In this document: piece after piece, positions 40,401-50,900 of the stretch
Layout: each line of letters opens with the position of its first letter
Numbering within the stretch: position 1 is the first letter of the stretch
IMG/VR virus record: IMGVR_UViG_3300020221_000020
Location: 1-57,368 of that record
Length of the DNA stretch: 57,368 bases
Direction: 5' to 3' (one strand)
Source of the DNA: a virus
The notes under the pieces: model-generated
Databases searched by the model: none
What the model saw: only the letters and a program-made list of their open reading frames with translations
What the model was told of the DNA's origin: nothing
Program-made: the position numbers and the translations under genes

Positions 40401-42964
40401 ACAACAAAATGAGAAATTGTATTTTCTCTTGCAATGGAAATAGAATTTCCAGATTCATCTGTTATTGTTTCTCCTGAAGCAAAAGTACCAGACAATACCT
40501 TGACATGTAAAGTATTTGATGAGCTAAAACTAGAATCTGCTGTGCCTTCAATAACAGCATACGCTCCACTTTTGGATCCTGTAATATATTGACCAGCGGA
40601 AAATCCAGATGTTATTTTACTCTCGGTTGTTATTTTTGTAAAAAATAAAGGATTGAAATATTCTAAATTAAATATGGCATTATAAACAGAATTTCCAGAA
40701 ATATCTTTTCCTTTTGAAATTATTTTATCTGTTTCTTGATTAAACCCAGCTGCTCTTTTTAATAAAGTAATATTTTTTGATTTTGCAAAACCAATAATAG
40801 GTATAATGGTTTCGCTATAATCTACGATTTCTCCAAATGGCAAAATAACATTAGTTGCTGTAATTGGCACTGTTAATATAATATTTCCAGTCGCTGCCGA
40901 ATTAGGATTAGCTGCTAACGTATATTCAAAATATTTATCGGTAGGTCCAGCTAAAACTGTTGCTCCAGAAATATTATAAACATCTGGTATTGCCCCTGCT
41001 ATTGTTATCGTATTCCCAGCACTTAGACCATGACTTGTTAAAGTGGTTACTTTTGCAATGTAAGTATTGACACCACCAACAACTCTAACTTCATATGCTA
41101 AAGATACCACTTGAATTTGAGTGCCACTCGCTTGCCAGTAATAATTTTGTGCATTGAAAGCACCGTTATCGGTAGTGCTGGACGGTGTTCTATAAAATAA
41201 TTGTCTTCTTTTTACATCTGTAGTTGCAGATGTGGCACTTAATGCAGAAGGAATAAAATCACCGTTATCAAATTCTAAAAATTTTTCTTGTAAATCCCTT
41301 TTATTACCTAAAACTGTTAATTCTAAATACACTTCACCGCCAATATCATCTGGTCTTTCGACAGTGGAGAATGCAATTACTTCTACATAATCAACTGTAG
41401 TAGCTGCTAATGATTGTGCTAAATTAGCTACATAGTATAATTTTTGACCTAAAATATAATCAAAACTTGCTGCAGGCGTTTTTGCTTTGACGTAAATAGT
41501 TTTTATTGCATAATCATGTATAACATTAGTTTTTGCTAATGATCTCAGAGGAAGTGATCTACGTGAAGATGTTTTTCTAAATCCAGAATTTCCATTGTAA
41601 CCTAAATATCCATCATTAAATATTGAAGAAAAATATAATGTTGGATATGATGTTAATTGCTCTCCTTCATTATTTAAAGGAATAGTGCCATATACATTAG
41701 TAATATTAAATGATGGCAATCCATATGTCTTAATTCTATTATTTTCTTTAGTTAAAACATCACGCGCTTTATCTACAGTTACAAACTTAGTTTGTTTGTT
41801 GGCAATTTCGTATCCTCTAACATATGCTTTACCAGCACCCAAACCAGCAACAATTTTTGTCTCTGCTTCTTTTTCAGAAAAATTATCATCCCCAACAGTG
41901 CCATCAACTCTTAGTGGATAGATACCTTGATTATCTCCTTTTTGTAGATATTCTCTAATCTCAATTGGAAAATTGTCTACAATGTAATCACCAGATTCAT
42001 CATATGTTCTTCTTGCTAAAGTTTCTTCTATAACTGAAGATTCTTGATTTACAACTTTTCTTTGGATTACACCTAATTTTAAAGTAAGTAATTCAATAAA
42101 ATTATCATCTGTTGTAGTGTTTAAATCATATGCTACTAAATTCAAATCAATTTTTAAACGATGTGCTCCAGGAGCAGTATAGTTAGAAAATCCCCTAGCA
42201 TTATCATATAAAGTGATATCTTTTTCTGGAGTTACAATTTCTTCAGAAATTAAAAAACCAATTTTTTTAGATGGTTGGAAATTATACTTATCTATTACTA
42301 ACAAAGATTCTTCATTTTGCACAAAAAATCCATTAACAAAATATATTCCAGTTTCTACTTTTACTGCAGAAGCAAATCCCATAGCAGTACTTGGTTCTTC
42401 TTTTACTGCCAAAGTATCTGGATTTGTTACTTTTATTTTACTAGGTAAAGAGCTGCTATCAGTGCCCACAGTCAATCTTGGACTATTTGTAATATTTACT
42501 TCTAATTCTTCACCTTGCCTAAAAGTTTTTTCGCTATTATCACCACCACTAATATAATTTACATAAATGGTATCAGATTCTGTTTCTGTTGCATAATCTG
42601 CTTCAACTACAAGTGCTTGCACACCAGAATTTAAACCAGTTAATGTTAAATTAATTAAATCTTTGATATCATACTTTTTAAATTTAATTTCACCACCAAC
42701 ATTTTCTGCTACTTCTGAGACAGAAGATAATTTTACATAATTTAATCTATTATTAAAAGAAACTTCCCCTGGGATTACTTGTTGCCCTTGTTTAAATTGA
42801 TATTTCCCAAACTGCTCAATTTGATTCTGTAATATCGATTGTAAGGTAGTTAATTCTCTAGTTTGAATAGAATATCCAGGTCTAAAAAGTACTTTATAAA
42901 AGTTTTTAGACGCTTCAAAATCGTCGTTATATTCTTTCGTGTTTAGATTAATCTTTTCGGGCAT
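34430..42964 (-). CDS. DUF4815 virion structural protein, 2844 aa
   Basis: A giant open frame whose N-terminus (MPEKINLNTKEYNDDFEASK, then FYKVLFRPGYSIQTRELTTLQ) is the hallmark of the DUF4815 family, a virion structural family of marine T4-like phages. A conserved helical segment IGKLEKRIERLEYYTTMSIL occurs near residue 1490, followed by FENHAVGNLPSLDYKCAID. GxGY units occur near 860, 2075 and 2130 (GSGYTDPPSIIL). The family probably replaces or extends outer baseplate wedge proteins such as gp9/gp10, judged by position after gp8. It starts 43 bases after gp8, and its TAA overlaps the ATG of the next gene in TAATG. The exact role is unknown. Confidence 0.82.
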   Translation of the reverse strand: MPEKINLNTKEYNDDFEASKNFYKVLFRPGYSIQTRELTTLQSILQNQIEQFGKYQFKQGQQVIPGEVSFNNRLNYVKLSSVSEVAENVGGEIKFKKYDIKDLINLTLTGLNSGVQALVVEADYATETESDTIYVNYISGGDNSEKTFRQGEELEVNITNSPRLTVGTDSSSLPSKIKVTNPDTLAVKEEPSTAMGFASAVKVETGIYFVNGFFVQNEESLLVIDKYNFQPSKKIGFLISEEIVTPEKDITLYDNARGFSNYTAPGAHRLKIDLNLVAYDLNTTTDDNFIELLTLKLGVIQRKVVNQESSVIEETLARRTYDESGDYIVDNFPIEIREYLQKGDNQGIYPLRVDGTVGDDNFSEKEAETKIVAGLGAGKAYVRGYEIANKQTKFVTVDKARDVLTKENNRIKTYGLPSFNITNVYGTIPLNNEGEQLTSYPTLYFSSIFNDGYLGYNGNSGFRKTSSRRSLPLRSLAKTNVIHDYAIKTIYVKAKTPAASFDYILGQKLYYVANLAQSLAATTVDYVEVIAFSTVERPDDIGGEVYLELTVLGNKRDLQEKFLEFDNGDFIPSALSATSATTDVKRRQLFYRTPSSTTDNGAFNAQNYYWQASGTQIQVVSLAYEVRVVGGVNTYIAKVTTLTSHGLSAGNTITIAGAIPDVYNISGATVLAGPTDKYFEYTLAANPNSAATGNIILTVPITATNVILPFGEIVDYSETIIPIIGFAKSKNITLLKRAAGFNQETDKIISKGKDISGNSVYNAIFNLEYFNPLFFTKITTESKITSGFSAGQYITGSKSGAYAVIEGTADSSFSSSNTLHVKVLSGTFASGETITDESGNSISIARENTISHFVVTKRGSGYAQSTSVVASKPISINGKAVDVSIIKPQLVGGKAISVSIIDRNLFSDEYVSPPSVIINSDSGVNPTQTAVVKAVLFKNVITTYTNENVKSLYSEFGGGGVNKFTADVETFDTEYSVSKDITTLTFSGKKGQKYLICLAFSGDPAKDLVPGDIIQYIDVNNTVVRSLVESVSSPSGLSKAAIYLDSALKADVNNSVIVRKRTKLTSPPNPSLLFPIGFKSPRSLIQDSDNTKFKYYIRRDFITTSSTSGGKITFSAQLKFGTQRFIDFEESNFLLTILDKGNSNTGLENGDVMYLTKDQVAQTLTGGVAITLDNLTFRTDAAAASNVVLKLSATIEIDKASPKTKVAIRNKRIAVVSSGDKIIPFRGYDYDEKTADVISYADAFGIYGTDIKVFEGSTSSPPVLDDQNNIIDGFDITDHFTFDDGQRDTFYDVSRLVLKPGYSAPIGQLVIVFNYFEHSQGDFSIVDSYTLTGTPISDIPSFNSPVLGKVSLTDVVDFRPKVDVNTILSGFQNKTLLLSGESIGFNGSGGIPSAAVAHDASLEASIIFNSQQYLDRIDGIFLNKKGEFIAKKGNSSLNPSKPETPDDSIALYYLFLPAYTNSVADVRVTAVDNRRYTMRDIGKLEKRIERLEYYTTMSILEQQTFNMQVKDDIGLDRFKSGIIVDSFENHAVGNLPSLDYKCAIDTQQSILRPRSIENSYSLVELNTSAQQRATDGYVRTGDVITLPYTPQTVIQNKFATASGEINPNPFVVVQYVGDLSISPNIDHWYDIKQSPSVLNNDTKVFSVFLSKADSREGYSSLNNFYLTNWIGTNRTFFNVSSLSEVTSNSNTTILPATVSTSSNISPQNNEIGKGVQSVSNGSKIVSSSIQLYARSKAIKFIVRRLKPNTKYYAFIDTRNVTRWVAQDTRFTQIPGNSVGAFGSNGDNGHAITSNENGDASGILIFPAGYAPVQNASWTGDINTVSYDNEDGALKLNFAAGIKTIRFTTSTEDKIDNTVDSFAECKYYPTGIFPNQPASIISTIPSFFKAPEGIQFIDNASTQAKPSPLSQTFRIENFEGGVFVTELDLFFSKKSDTLPVRVYLTDTNSKKPGNYIIPGTEVVKLPDTYLKITANSTLNLTIGETISGSESGVKGVVKEVVDKNGNKLVPTLQKTVSLSNDQVYTLVLSNYISATGSAFKSGESLVIQTLIDINKQNNSQLLVSISKDSGKISKLLITDYGEGYDSATLIIQSPQLPGGSSALGNVSISNGEVFEANIILPGSGYTDPPSIILKPNGSISREAVIIPILEVDTPAVRMGVSVDPNDGVTTSSISPTKFVFDNPIYLQNNTDYALSIETDSTNYRIWSSKLGETDVATSQVITQQPLLGSVFKSQNVDTWTEDLSQDIKFTLYRAVFTKGSTATARLTNEDLGYEMLDMNSIETDASSNDSATSLLFKNNNKITRILHINNGFEDSGKSYVTFKQVNTVGGIDGEYFNTNLFPVSNSGLEYYNITTNLGAGSSTFGGGNKILASYNRKYEKLYPQIGYLSFTNTKFNAEVKTTNIIPLDSVGENYTSYQQSDYETTFLNEEHYFTNQKVIASYFNEIKNNATWGEKKKSLVYKLTFSTTLDHLSPIIDLRSSSVKTISSFVDKGYGDQTRYGRRYKILKFYPVYKFEVSNLPAGQGGQAILPTINQSVVGVNTKTKGDIIKVTSNTIYVKIKNTGLYQAGEALTFGVQNLDGASVSPNGITEVLPVFTPGTNVEVYREDLVNRFSTKIYAKIISWDKIKKELVVLEEKAPINGNYTAYAEGNTYGRSSANNGANQQPDIIRVYDKLWHQNIAPQSLTDTNESVPGFIEVSSATYSPGILYISDINSKNSSSVAKYVTKEITLANPATTIDVRLTANLAKQDDIEVYYKIKPVNSQSTFDDVEYIPFNGTGYPDFDVAPSNEIAIAGLFENQSSYKEHKYTAVNLNEFSSFAIKIVMKASNPCYVPKIQDARIVAAF

Positions 42965-43007
42965 CTCTATTCAATGTGAAGTTTTATATTATGAAATTAA
43001 TAATATA

Positions 43008-44888
43008 TCAGAATTCGATCACTAATTTAATATCTTCAATCTGATCTGGTGCTCTTGTAATTAGTCTTCGATTTTCAACGTAAATAATATCTCCAGTATA
43101 TTTTGCAACTTCTGGTAATGCTAATCCATTAGTAAAAGATAATCCTAGAAGTGGTAGCACTGTTCCTCCAGTAGTATAAGTTGTTTCTACGGTGCCAGTA
43201 ATTAAAGAAGTTTGTCCAGTAATTAATTTTGCGGCATTAGAAACAAACAATCTTACAACACCATTATCTGTATGTAAATCTGGAGTTTGGAAATACTTTA
43301 ATACGCCTGAAGATGGAGTTTGCCCCGCTGGCACTTCATCAAAAACCCAAGAAACCACAGTTCCTATTGCAAATTTTCCTGCAGCAATTTCTTGTTTAAT
43401 AATTTCATCTGGTTGGAAATTTCCAGAAACGTTATTTAACTTAACAGCGTACAAAGAGCTTAATGTATCTGCTGTTGCAAAATCTGTTGATGGAGCGGGA
43501 AGACGAGGATCGGTAATAATACCAATTCTTCTAAAATCATTATCTACAGGGAAATCACCTTGTCCCTCGGCATACGTTAAACGAATATTTGCCATGATTC
43601 TCTTGGCAAATAATTCAGCAACAGGATCTGCACCGTGACCTCCTTTTACTGGGATAACAACTTCGATTGCTCCAGTAGCACTTCCAGGAACTGTAAATGG
43701 ATTTGTCAAATCTGGATTTTCAAATAAATACCCATTCTTTAATAAGATATTACCGTAAGTATATCCAGACCCAGAAATATTTACTCTTGCTCCAGTATTG
43801 TCAACAAGATATGCGGTATCAATTGTGCCAGATGCAGTAGTTTCGATTCTTACTCTGCCACCAGTGCCGTTTCCTTGAATTTCAGTATAGATTACTTCAC
43901 TAGCTGGTAAATTAGATCCAATATTTTTTACAATAATTGCACTAATTGATCCAGACTGAGTTGCTGCTAGAGTTTGAACTACAGAATCTTGCACAACTGG
44001 CATAAAATCTGTAGATAAAAATCTAATAACATCATTGGTTGGGATAGTATACATATACTTCCAGATATATCCATTTAATGCTACCGTTGGGAATTCAGTG
44101 AAAAATCCTGTTGCACTATCATATGCTCCTTGCCCAGTTGGTGCAGGATTTCTTTTTGGTTGTAAAGCAACATTGGTGCCACCAGGATTTGCTGCACTCT
44201 CTCCATTATAAACACATTTGAAAACTTCATAGTTTTCATTTACAATATAAAATCTAGCATTTGAGATAGATTGAGCAGGACCAGCTGGACCAGAACCATC
44301 TGGATCAACTGTAGCTGGTTTAGCATAAGAATAATCAGGTTTCCACATGTCAAATTTGGGATTGACAGTTGGATTCCAATTATATCTTCTAATTACTGGT
44401 CTAACTTGCTCGGATGTAATTCTTTTCAAAGCAACCATGTCATCATGAATGCTTTGATCTTCCTCTTGATTATCAGCTGGTCTTAGAGGAATTTCATCGG
44501 TAGCATAACGATATACTGCAGCATTTGCAGTTGCATTTGATGTATTACCTTTAATTTGACTTCCAATTCCAGGCACCGCAACAATATTAGGAAATACGTT
44601 TGAAAGAAGTAAACTATTTGGATAAACAGCTTCTACAGTTGCTCTAAATGGAGAATTTGATAACGTAATACCAGTGCCAGTCACAAAGACCTGCTCTCCA
44701 ACCTGAAAACTTCCAACAGCAGCATATATTTCTAGATATGCGTACCATCGTTGTGGTCTACCGACAAAGAAATATGATTTTGTCCTGTCTGAAGAAGTGG
44801 ATTCAGACCCAGTTGCCCCCTCGGACAAAGATTCTAAAAATTGTTTTGCATTAAAAATTCTGAATTTTTCAGAAATGATGGCTGCCAT
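43008..44888 (-). CDS. 8: Baseplate wedge subunit gp8
   Basis: A 626-residue protein starting MAAIISEKFRIFNAKQFLESL, which I recognise as the start typical of gp8 in marine T4-like phages (T4 gp8 is 334 aa). It contains RPVIRRYNWNPTVNPKFDMWKPDY near residues 160-185, seen here as RRYNWNPTVNPKFDMW, and the WKYMYTIPTNDVIRFLSTDF segment near 280-300. The second half carries a GSGYTYGNILLKNGY unit near 378, also found in other structural proteins here, and a C-terminal VENRRLITRAPDQIEDIKLVIEF. In T4, gp8 dimers join gp7, gp6 and gp10 in the wedge. It is preceded by tandem late promoters. Confidence 0.85.
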   Translation of the reverse strand: MAAIISEKFRIFNAKQFLESLSEGATGSESTSSDRTKSYFFVGRPQRWYAYLEIYAAVGSFQVGEQVFVTGTGITLSNSPFRATVEAVYPNSLLLSNVFPNIVAVPGIGSQIKGNTSNATANAAVYRYATDEIPLRPADNQEEDQSIHDDMVALKRITSEQVRPVIRRYNWNPTVNPKFDMWKPDYSYAKPATVDPDGSGPAGPAQSISNARFYIVNENYEVFKCVYNGESAANPGGTNVALQPKRNPAPTGQGAYDSATGFFTEFPTVALNGYIWKYMYTIPTNDVIRFLSTDFMPVVQDSVVQTLAATQSGSISAIIVKNIGSNLPASEVIYTEIQGNGTGGRVRIETTASGTIDTAYLVDNTGARVNISGSGYTYGNILLKNGYLFENPDLTNPFTVPGSATGAIEVVIPVKGGHGADPVAELFAKRIMANIRLTYAEGQGDFPVDNDFRRIGIITDPRLPAPSTDFATADTLSSLYAVKLNNVSGNFQPDEIIKQEIAAGKFAIGTVVSWVFDEVPAGQTPSSGVLKYFQTPDLHTDNGVVRLFVSNAAKLITGQTSLITGTVETTYTTGGTVLPLLGLSFTNGLALPEVAKYTGDIIYVENRRLITRAPDQIEDIKLVIEF

Positions 44889-44923
44889 AGTCTTCCCTTT
44901 GGTTGCTTATTTTAATTCCAAGT

Positions 44924-44937
44924 TATTTATATTTATA
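44924..44937 (-). promoter_or_regulatory. Tandem overlapping late promoters TATAAATATAAATA upstream of gp8
   Basis: The minus strand reads TATAAATATAAATA, two perfect T4-late octamers offset by six bases, in the 53-base gap before gp8. This is the strongest late-promoter match in the window. Confidence 0.65.
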
Positions 44938-44941
44938 CTGT

Positions 44942-47900
44942 TTATAATAAACTTCTTAAGTAATCACCAGCATTGTGCGATTTAGCAACTGTATTTTCTG
45001 CTCCCCTAACACACCCAATAAAACGATCACTTAATTTATTAGTATATGTTACTATTTCATCACCAATCAGTAGTTTCCCAGTATTAGGATACCTAGACGT
45101 GTTTGGAATATAAACTATAGTATCAGTTGTGTTTAATCCGCTATCCAATATTGCGCCAAATTCATTGACAGATGGCCATGTTAATTCCCAAACAGATCCA
45201 CTTATTCCTGTAGATGATGCATAACCATCCGAAAAATCTCCAAGAGTTATATTTGGGTAATAAATCTCCATCATTTCTAAAGTATTTTGCTCGCTTACAT
45301 TTGCTAATCCATAATCAGTAATAAATTTAATATTTTCATAAACTTCAAATCTATTTCCTAATTTACCAAAGTGATACTTATCATTATTTAACCCAGTGTA
45401 ATAAGTGTCAACAGCTCCAAAATCTGCAATTACTGTGGTAGTTTTTGTTAAAGATTGAATTGTAGAAATTACTGGGGGGAAGAAGAATTTAGATAATCTC
45501 TCATACGAGATATTAGTAATTGAAATAAATTCTGGTGGATCTAAAGTTATAATAGAAGTAATATCTCTGTTTACTTTTTTTATCTCTGCATCTTTTGGTG
45601 GTGGTGTTATTATTATAGTTGGATTTGTTGAATCGTAGAAACACCTTACATCAGAAATTGTTTGAATTTCTGGTGAATCAGAAGGAGTTTTAATAATTGA
45701 GATTAATCTTGATACAGTAGTATCTAAAAATATTTGTGGACTTAGTAATAAATCAGTCCTGCTGCTTATTACTTTTTGTGGAGATTTGTATATACTATAT
45801 CCTCTAGTAACATATACTTTTGGCGGAGTAATATAACCACTACCAGGATTTGTAATGACAATATCAATAATTTCTCCTCGGTCCATTACGACAAAACCAG
45901 AAGCGCCTCCCCCAGTTACAGGACCAATGATATTACCAAAAGAATCTCTTTGTGGTTGTGGCACAAAAACCAATTGAGGAGTTTTATCATATCCATATGC
46001 ATTTGGTTGAATTGATATGCCCCTATATTCAATAATGGCATCATTTTTATTAGTCACTAATATAGTTGTGTTATCACGCAATCTTACCAAATTTGGATTT
46101 GTCAATTCTACAATAGTATTTCTTCCATAAATGGTTTTTGGTAAGATAATTCCATCATATATTCTAACAGCAAATTCTTCATACTTTCTATTATTCCATG
46201 TTAATGACGTTACTTTTCCACCATTAACAGATGCTAATACACTTAATCCAACGCCATCTATTATACCGTTATATTGTGTTACATCAACTAAACCATAGTG
46301 ATTCTCTTCAATAAGATCTTCTGGTCTATGACCTAGTTTTTTTAAGGTTTCTGGAATTTCTAAAATTTGACGATAATCTCTCTCGCCATCAATTTTTACT
46401 AAATCTCCAATATCTAAATTATTTTCATACTTAGGTAGTAATTCTGTGCCTACCATCCATCCAGCTTTAGTTTTGAATACTAATTCATTTTTTTCATCAT
46501 CCTCAGTAAAAGAAGAAATTGATGCAATTTGATTAGATGGTATTACATATTCAGACAATCCTCCAGTTGGCACAAATTTTAAATCTTTCAAAGATGAAAA
46601 TTTATTATTTTGTTGTCTAATTATAAATCTAGTAGTTAATTGTCCAGGTGTTTTACTATATTGTAATACTTCTCCCACCGCTTCCCATTGCCCCAAACTA
46701 TTTCCTTGATAAACCGTCGATCTATCAGATAATTCTTTGAAAGATACTGCACCATTTACTACAATATTAATAACATTGAAAAATTTATTATTTTCAAAAT
46801 TATAAAAAGTCAATTTAGGAATTGTTTGTCTTCCATACAAATAAAGAACATTTATTTTTTGTCCAGGTTTGGGTGCTTCCGAAAAAATAATATCTGATCC
46901 CGTAATGGTGTAATCTCTGTTTCTTACTTGTAATATTCCCTCTCTAAACAGTAAAATACTTCTATCACTATCTACACTAATTGTGCGTTTTCCTAAAACA
47001 CTACGAAGTATAAATGGACCTCTTCTTTCTCCAGTAAATAATCTTTCATCTATTTCTAATCTTTCGTAGTTTCCTACACTGTAAGCAAAGAATTTTTGTC
47101 TATTTTCTTCATTTATTTTAGTTGGTGGTGCAACAAAAACTATTTCATTTGGAGTTTTTGTTCTATCGATATAATACGACGATGTTGCTGGAATTAAAGG
47201 AGTCATTTTATTTTCCTGCAACACTCCATCCAAAGAAACTATAAGATTTTCTTTGGCATCTAAAATTGCATTTGTGTCATCTTCATAATATAAAGGAAAT
47301 CTTGTCTTAATGCCATTGAAATCATTTTCAATATTTTTAATTTTTTTGAAATATTGAGAATTAAAAGAATTATTTTTAAATCTAACTAAACGACCAACAA
47401 ATTTTTGTGCTTCTACTATTTGATTATTTGAAATTCTTTGCCCTAATGGTGCTTGAGCAAAAGTAATGGTAGATCCAGAAACAGTAAAAGCTCTTCCAGG
47501 TTCTTGCAATACACCGTCTAATGTAATAACCAAATTATTAACATTACTCACATTTAATGGTCCTACTCCAGAAACAATCATATTAAATGTTTTTCTTCCA
47601 ACTCTATTTCCAGATTGATTAAAGTCGCCATCAAATACTTGTTGTAAAGAAAAAGAGTATGATATTGTTTCTGAAGTATCAATTGAAGATGCAAATACAG
47701 ATCCTTTACCTCTTCTAATATTATTATCTTTAACATCAATTATTGTTTGAGTAATCTGTTGTCTTGTGCTTTCAATAGTAACTCTATTAGTTTTTTCATT
47801 CCATAATTCTATAATACTAACATTATCCAATATTCTTTGATTCTCTGGCATCTGTGTCGATGCTGTAACATCAATAGATACTTCACCAAACATTTTAAAT

Positions 47901-50900
47901 CCAGCTGGATGCACAGTTTGCTCAACCAACTTTTTCCAGATATTAATGGGTGATTTTGATTTTACAACATAGGAATAATCTTGATAGAAATAAGAATCTG
48001 ATAATTTTTGATTTCCTACAGATAATTTTCCCTTATCTGTATCATAGTATCCAGCATTATCATAATATGATCTAATATCAGAGGAAAATATACTATAGAA
48101 TACTTTATTAACTAGAGCAACATTTTTTTTAGATTGTCCAATAATTTGTAATCCAGATTTAAATTCTCCTATTACATTAATAAGTTTGATTATATTAATT
48201 TTATTTTTATATCCATCTACAGAAATTCTTCCTTCTGCAATCAAAGAATTATTTTCATATTGTTTGACTATTTCACCATTTAAAAAACAATTTTCAGTAA
48301 AATTAGATAGTTGTAAAATTTGATGAGATGTGTAAACAGATGATAAAGAAAAATCATCATAATAATTAGATCCATTATAATCAATTCTAATATTATTTGG
48401 TATTCCTATATTATTACTTCCAAAATAAGCGATTACATCTGTTTCAACCACAATCATTAATGGTTTTGTTTTATAAACAATATTATAATCTTTTGGCAAT
48501 ATTGCTATTATTTCTCCACTGTTTCCTTTTACAATTTCAAATTCTGGAAAAATGTCACTGTTTAAAATTACAACAGATGGTTTTGAATATCCACTGCCAG
48601 AAAGACTTACAGACACGGACAATATTTTTCCTGTCAATTGATCATAATTAACATTTGGAATACATTCAAATGCAGGAGAAACTCTAATACCACGAATTAT
48701 TGGTAATTTTTTATATAATTTTCCCGTATTTGTAATTTTTAAAGAATCGATTTTTCCAATTGCAAAAATTGAAGAAGTAGTGTAATTAAAACTACCAGAT
48801 CCATCATATTGAGGAATTTTATCTAATTTATAAGCAAATGATTTTGGCGAAACATAAGATACTACCTTTTCTCCTTGTAAAGGATCGTCTATTACTGATA
48901 AGTAAGAATTTTCTGAGTCTATAACACCAGATTTATCATAGTAAAAATAATTTGTAAAATCTAATGATTTTTTTTGTGTATAATTATTTAATGGCGAAGA
49001 ATCACCAAAACCAAATTTAACTGAAATAAAAGAATTAGATTCTGACCCAGATCCAGGCAAAGAATTTCCTTTAATAACTTCTGTAGTAACTAAATTTCTG
49101 TTATTACTTGGTGAAAATTCTAAAAATGACCCAGCTAAAGATGGATGATTTGTGATAAATTTATACTTATAATATTTTTGTATTTCTATAACAGGATTTT
49201 TTATCCAAGGACCGTTAATAGATTTTGAAAATTCAAACTTGTAATTTGCATCCTTAATAATAGAATCAACACGCACTAATTTTACTGGAGTACTATTATC
49301 AAAAAATGTTGATGCGAATGATAATTTTGTAATAGATTCTAATGTTTGATTATTGTCAAAGATAACAGTTAATTCTTGTCTTTCCGAATTATACTCATTA
49401 ATTACAGCATCTCCAGTTGAAGGTCCAATTCTATTACCAATAGTAAAATTATATTTTGCATTATTAACAAATACTGTTTGATTTGAGAAATGATTTACAG
49501 CTGCCGTATTTTGAATACCCCTAGTTACATTGATTGTATTGTTTAATATAGAATTAACAGACATTAATTCATCATTAACCTTTAAAATATCACCGTTTGA
49601 TATCCCAGATACATCATTTACTATTAATTTTGTTTGTGTTTTTCCAAGACCAACATGAGTAACTTCTAGATATAATACAGATTGACTTAATGATCCAGAA
49701 AGTCTTTGAAGACTAGAATTTAAAACAGTAAGGACATCTCCAATTTGATACCCACTACCCTTTCCAATAATTACTACACCATTTTCCGTGACAGATCCAT
49801 TGACAACCGTTATAGTTGCTCTTGCATTACCAGGAGCGCCTGGAGACCCAACAAAAGCATTTGAAGAGACTATAATACCATTTTGATTTCTACATTTTGT
49901 TTGATCTGCAAAAATTAATTCTATGTTAGAATAAGTTGCCGACCCAGCATTTGCATAATCAGATCCTCCGTTTAAACGTTTTGTTACGCCAACACCAGAA
50001 TCATTTATAGTTGTGGTAAATGATGGAGTAAATAATTTTACTGTTTGATATATTCTTTTTCTGACATAATAATTTGTAGTAGTTGTAGAATCATTTGGAT
50101 TGATATCAACAAATATTTTATCATTTTCTGTTATCTTATGTTCGGTATTGGTTTTAATTAATCCAATATTTTCATTTAATGAAAATATTTCTATATTTTT
50201 ACTCAACTCATCTATTTGAAATACTCTACTGCCTACCGTATCATCAATATTGTTTGTTTTTAAGTAAAAACTTGCCGATGTTGTAAATGTACCATCTAAT
50301 ACCTTAATTTTTACTGTATTTCCTCCTATCACCTCTTCTAAAATTTGTCCTCTGCCATTTTCACTAGTTGCGACTACTCCAAATGTGGCAGCATTTTGTA
50401 AAGAAATTGGATTTCCATTAGGAGTCTCGGAAATCTTAAATTGGTTGGTTGTAGAATTTTTAACATAGTAAATTTTATTTGCAATGATACCATTAGATGA
50501 TTGTGGAAAAACTATTCCACTGCCATCTGTAAATGGATTAAAAGCTACTTTTAAAAAATTATTTTGTATGCTTAATACCGTTACTTCTTTACCAGTAGTG
50601 AGACTTATTATTGCATTTTTTGTATAGAATGATTCTGTGTCCAGAATTAAATTTAAAACTCTAATATTAGAGTTTAATTTGTTTACGGTATCAAAATTTC
50701 CAGAAACATTTCTAAAAACAAATTTATTTGCCGAAAAAATATTACCAACAACTTCACCATTTGCTCCAGTACCTTCTTGTGTAATTATTGACCCATCAAA
50801 AAAATAAACTGGTGTTTTTGATTCTATTAATACTGCTTTTGTTTGCTGAGATTCTATAGATACAATATTTTCTCCCTTTAAAGAAGCAACATCTGCACTT

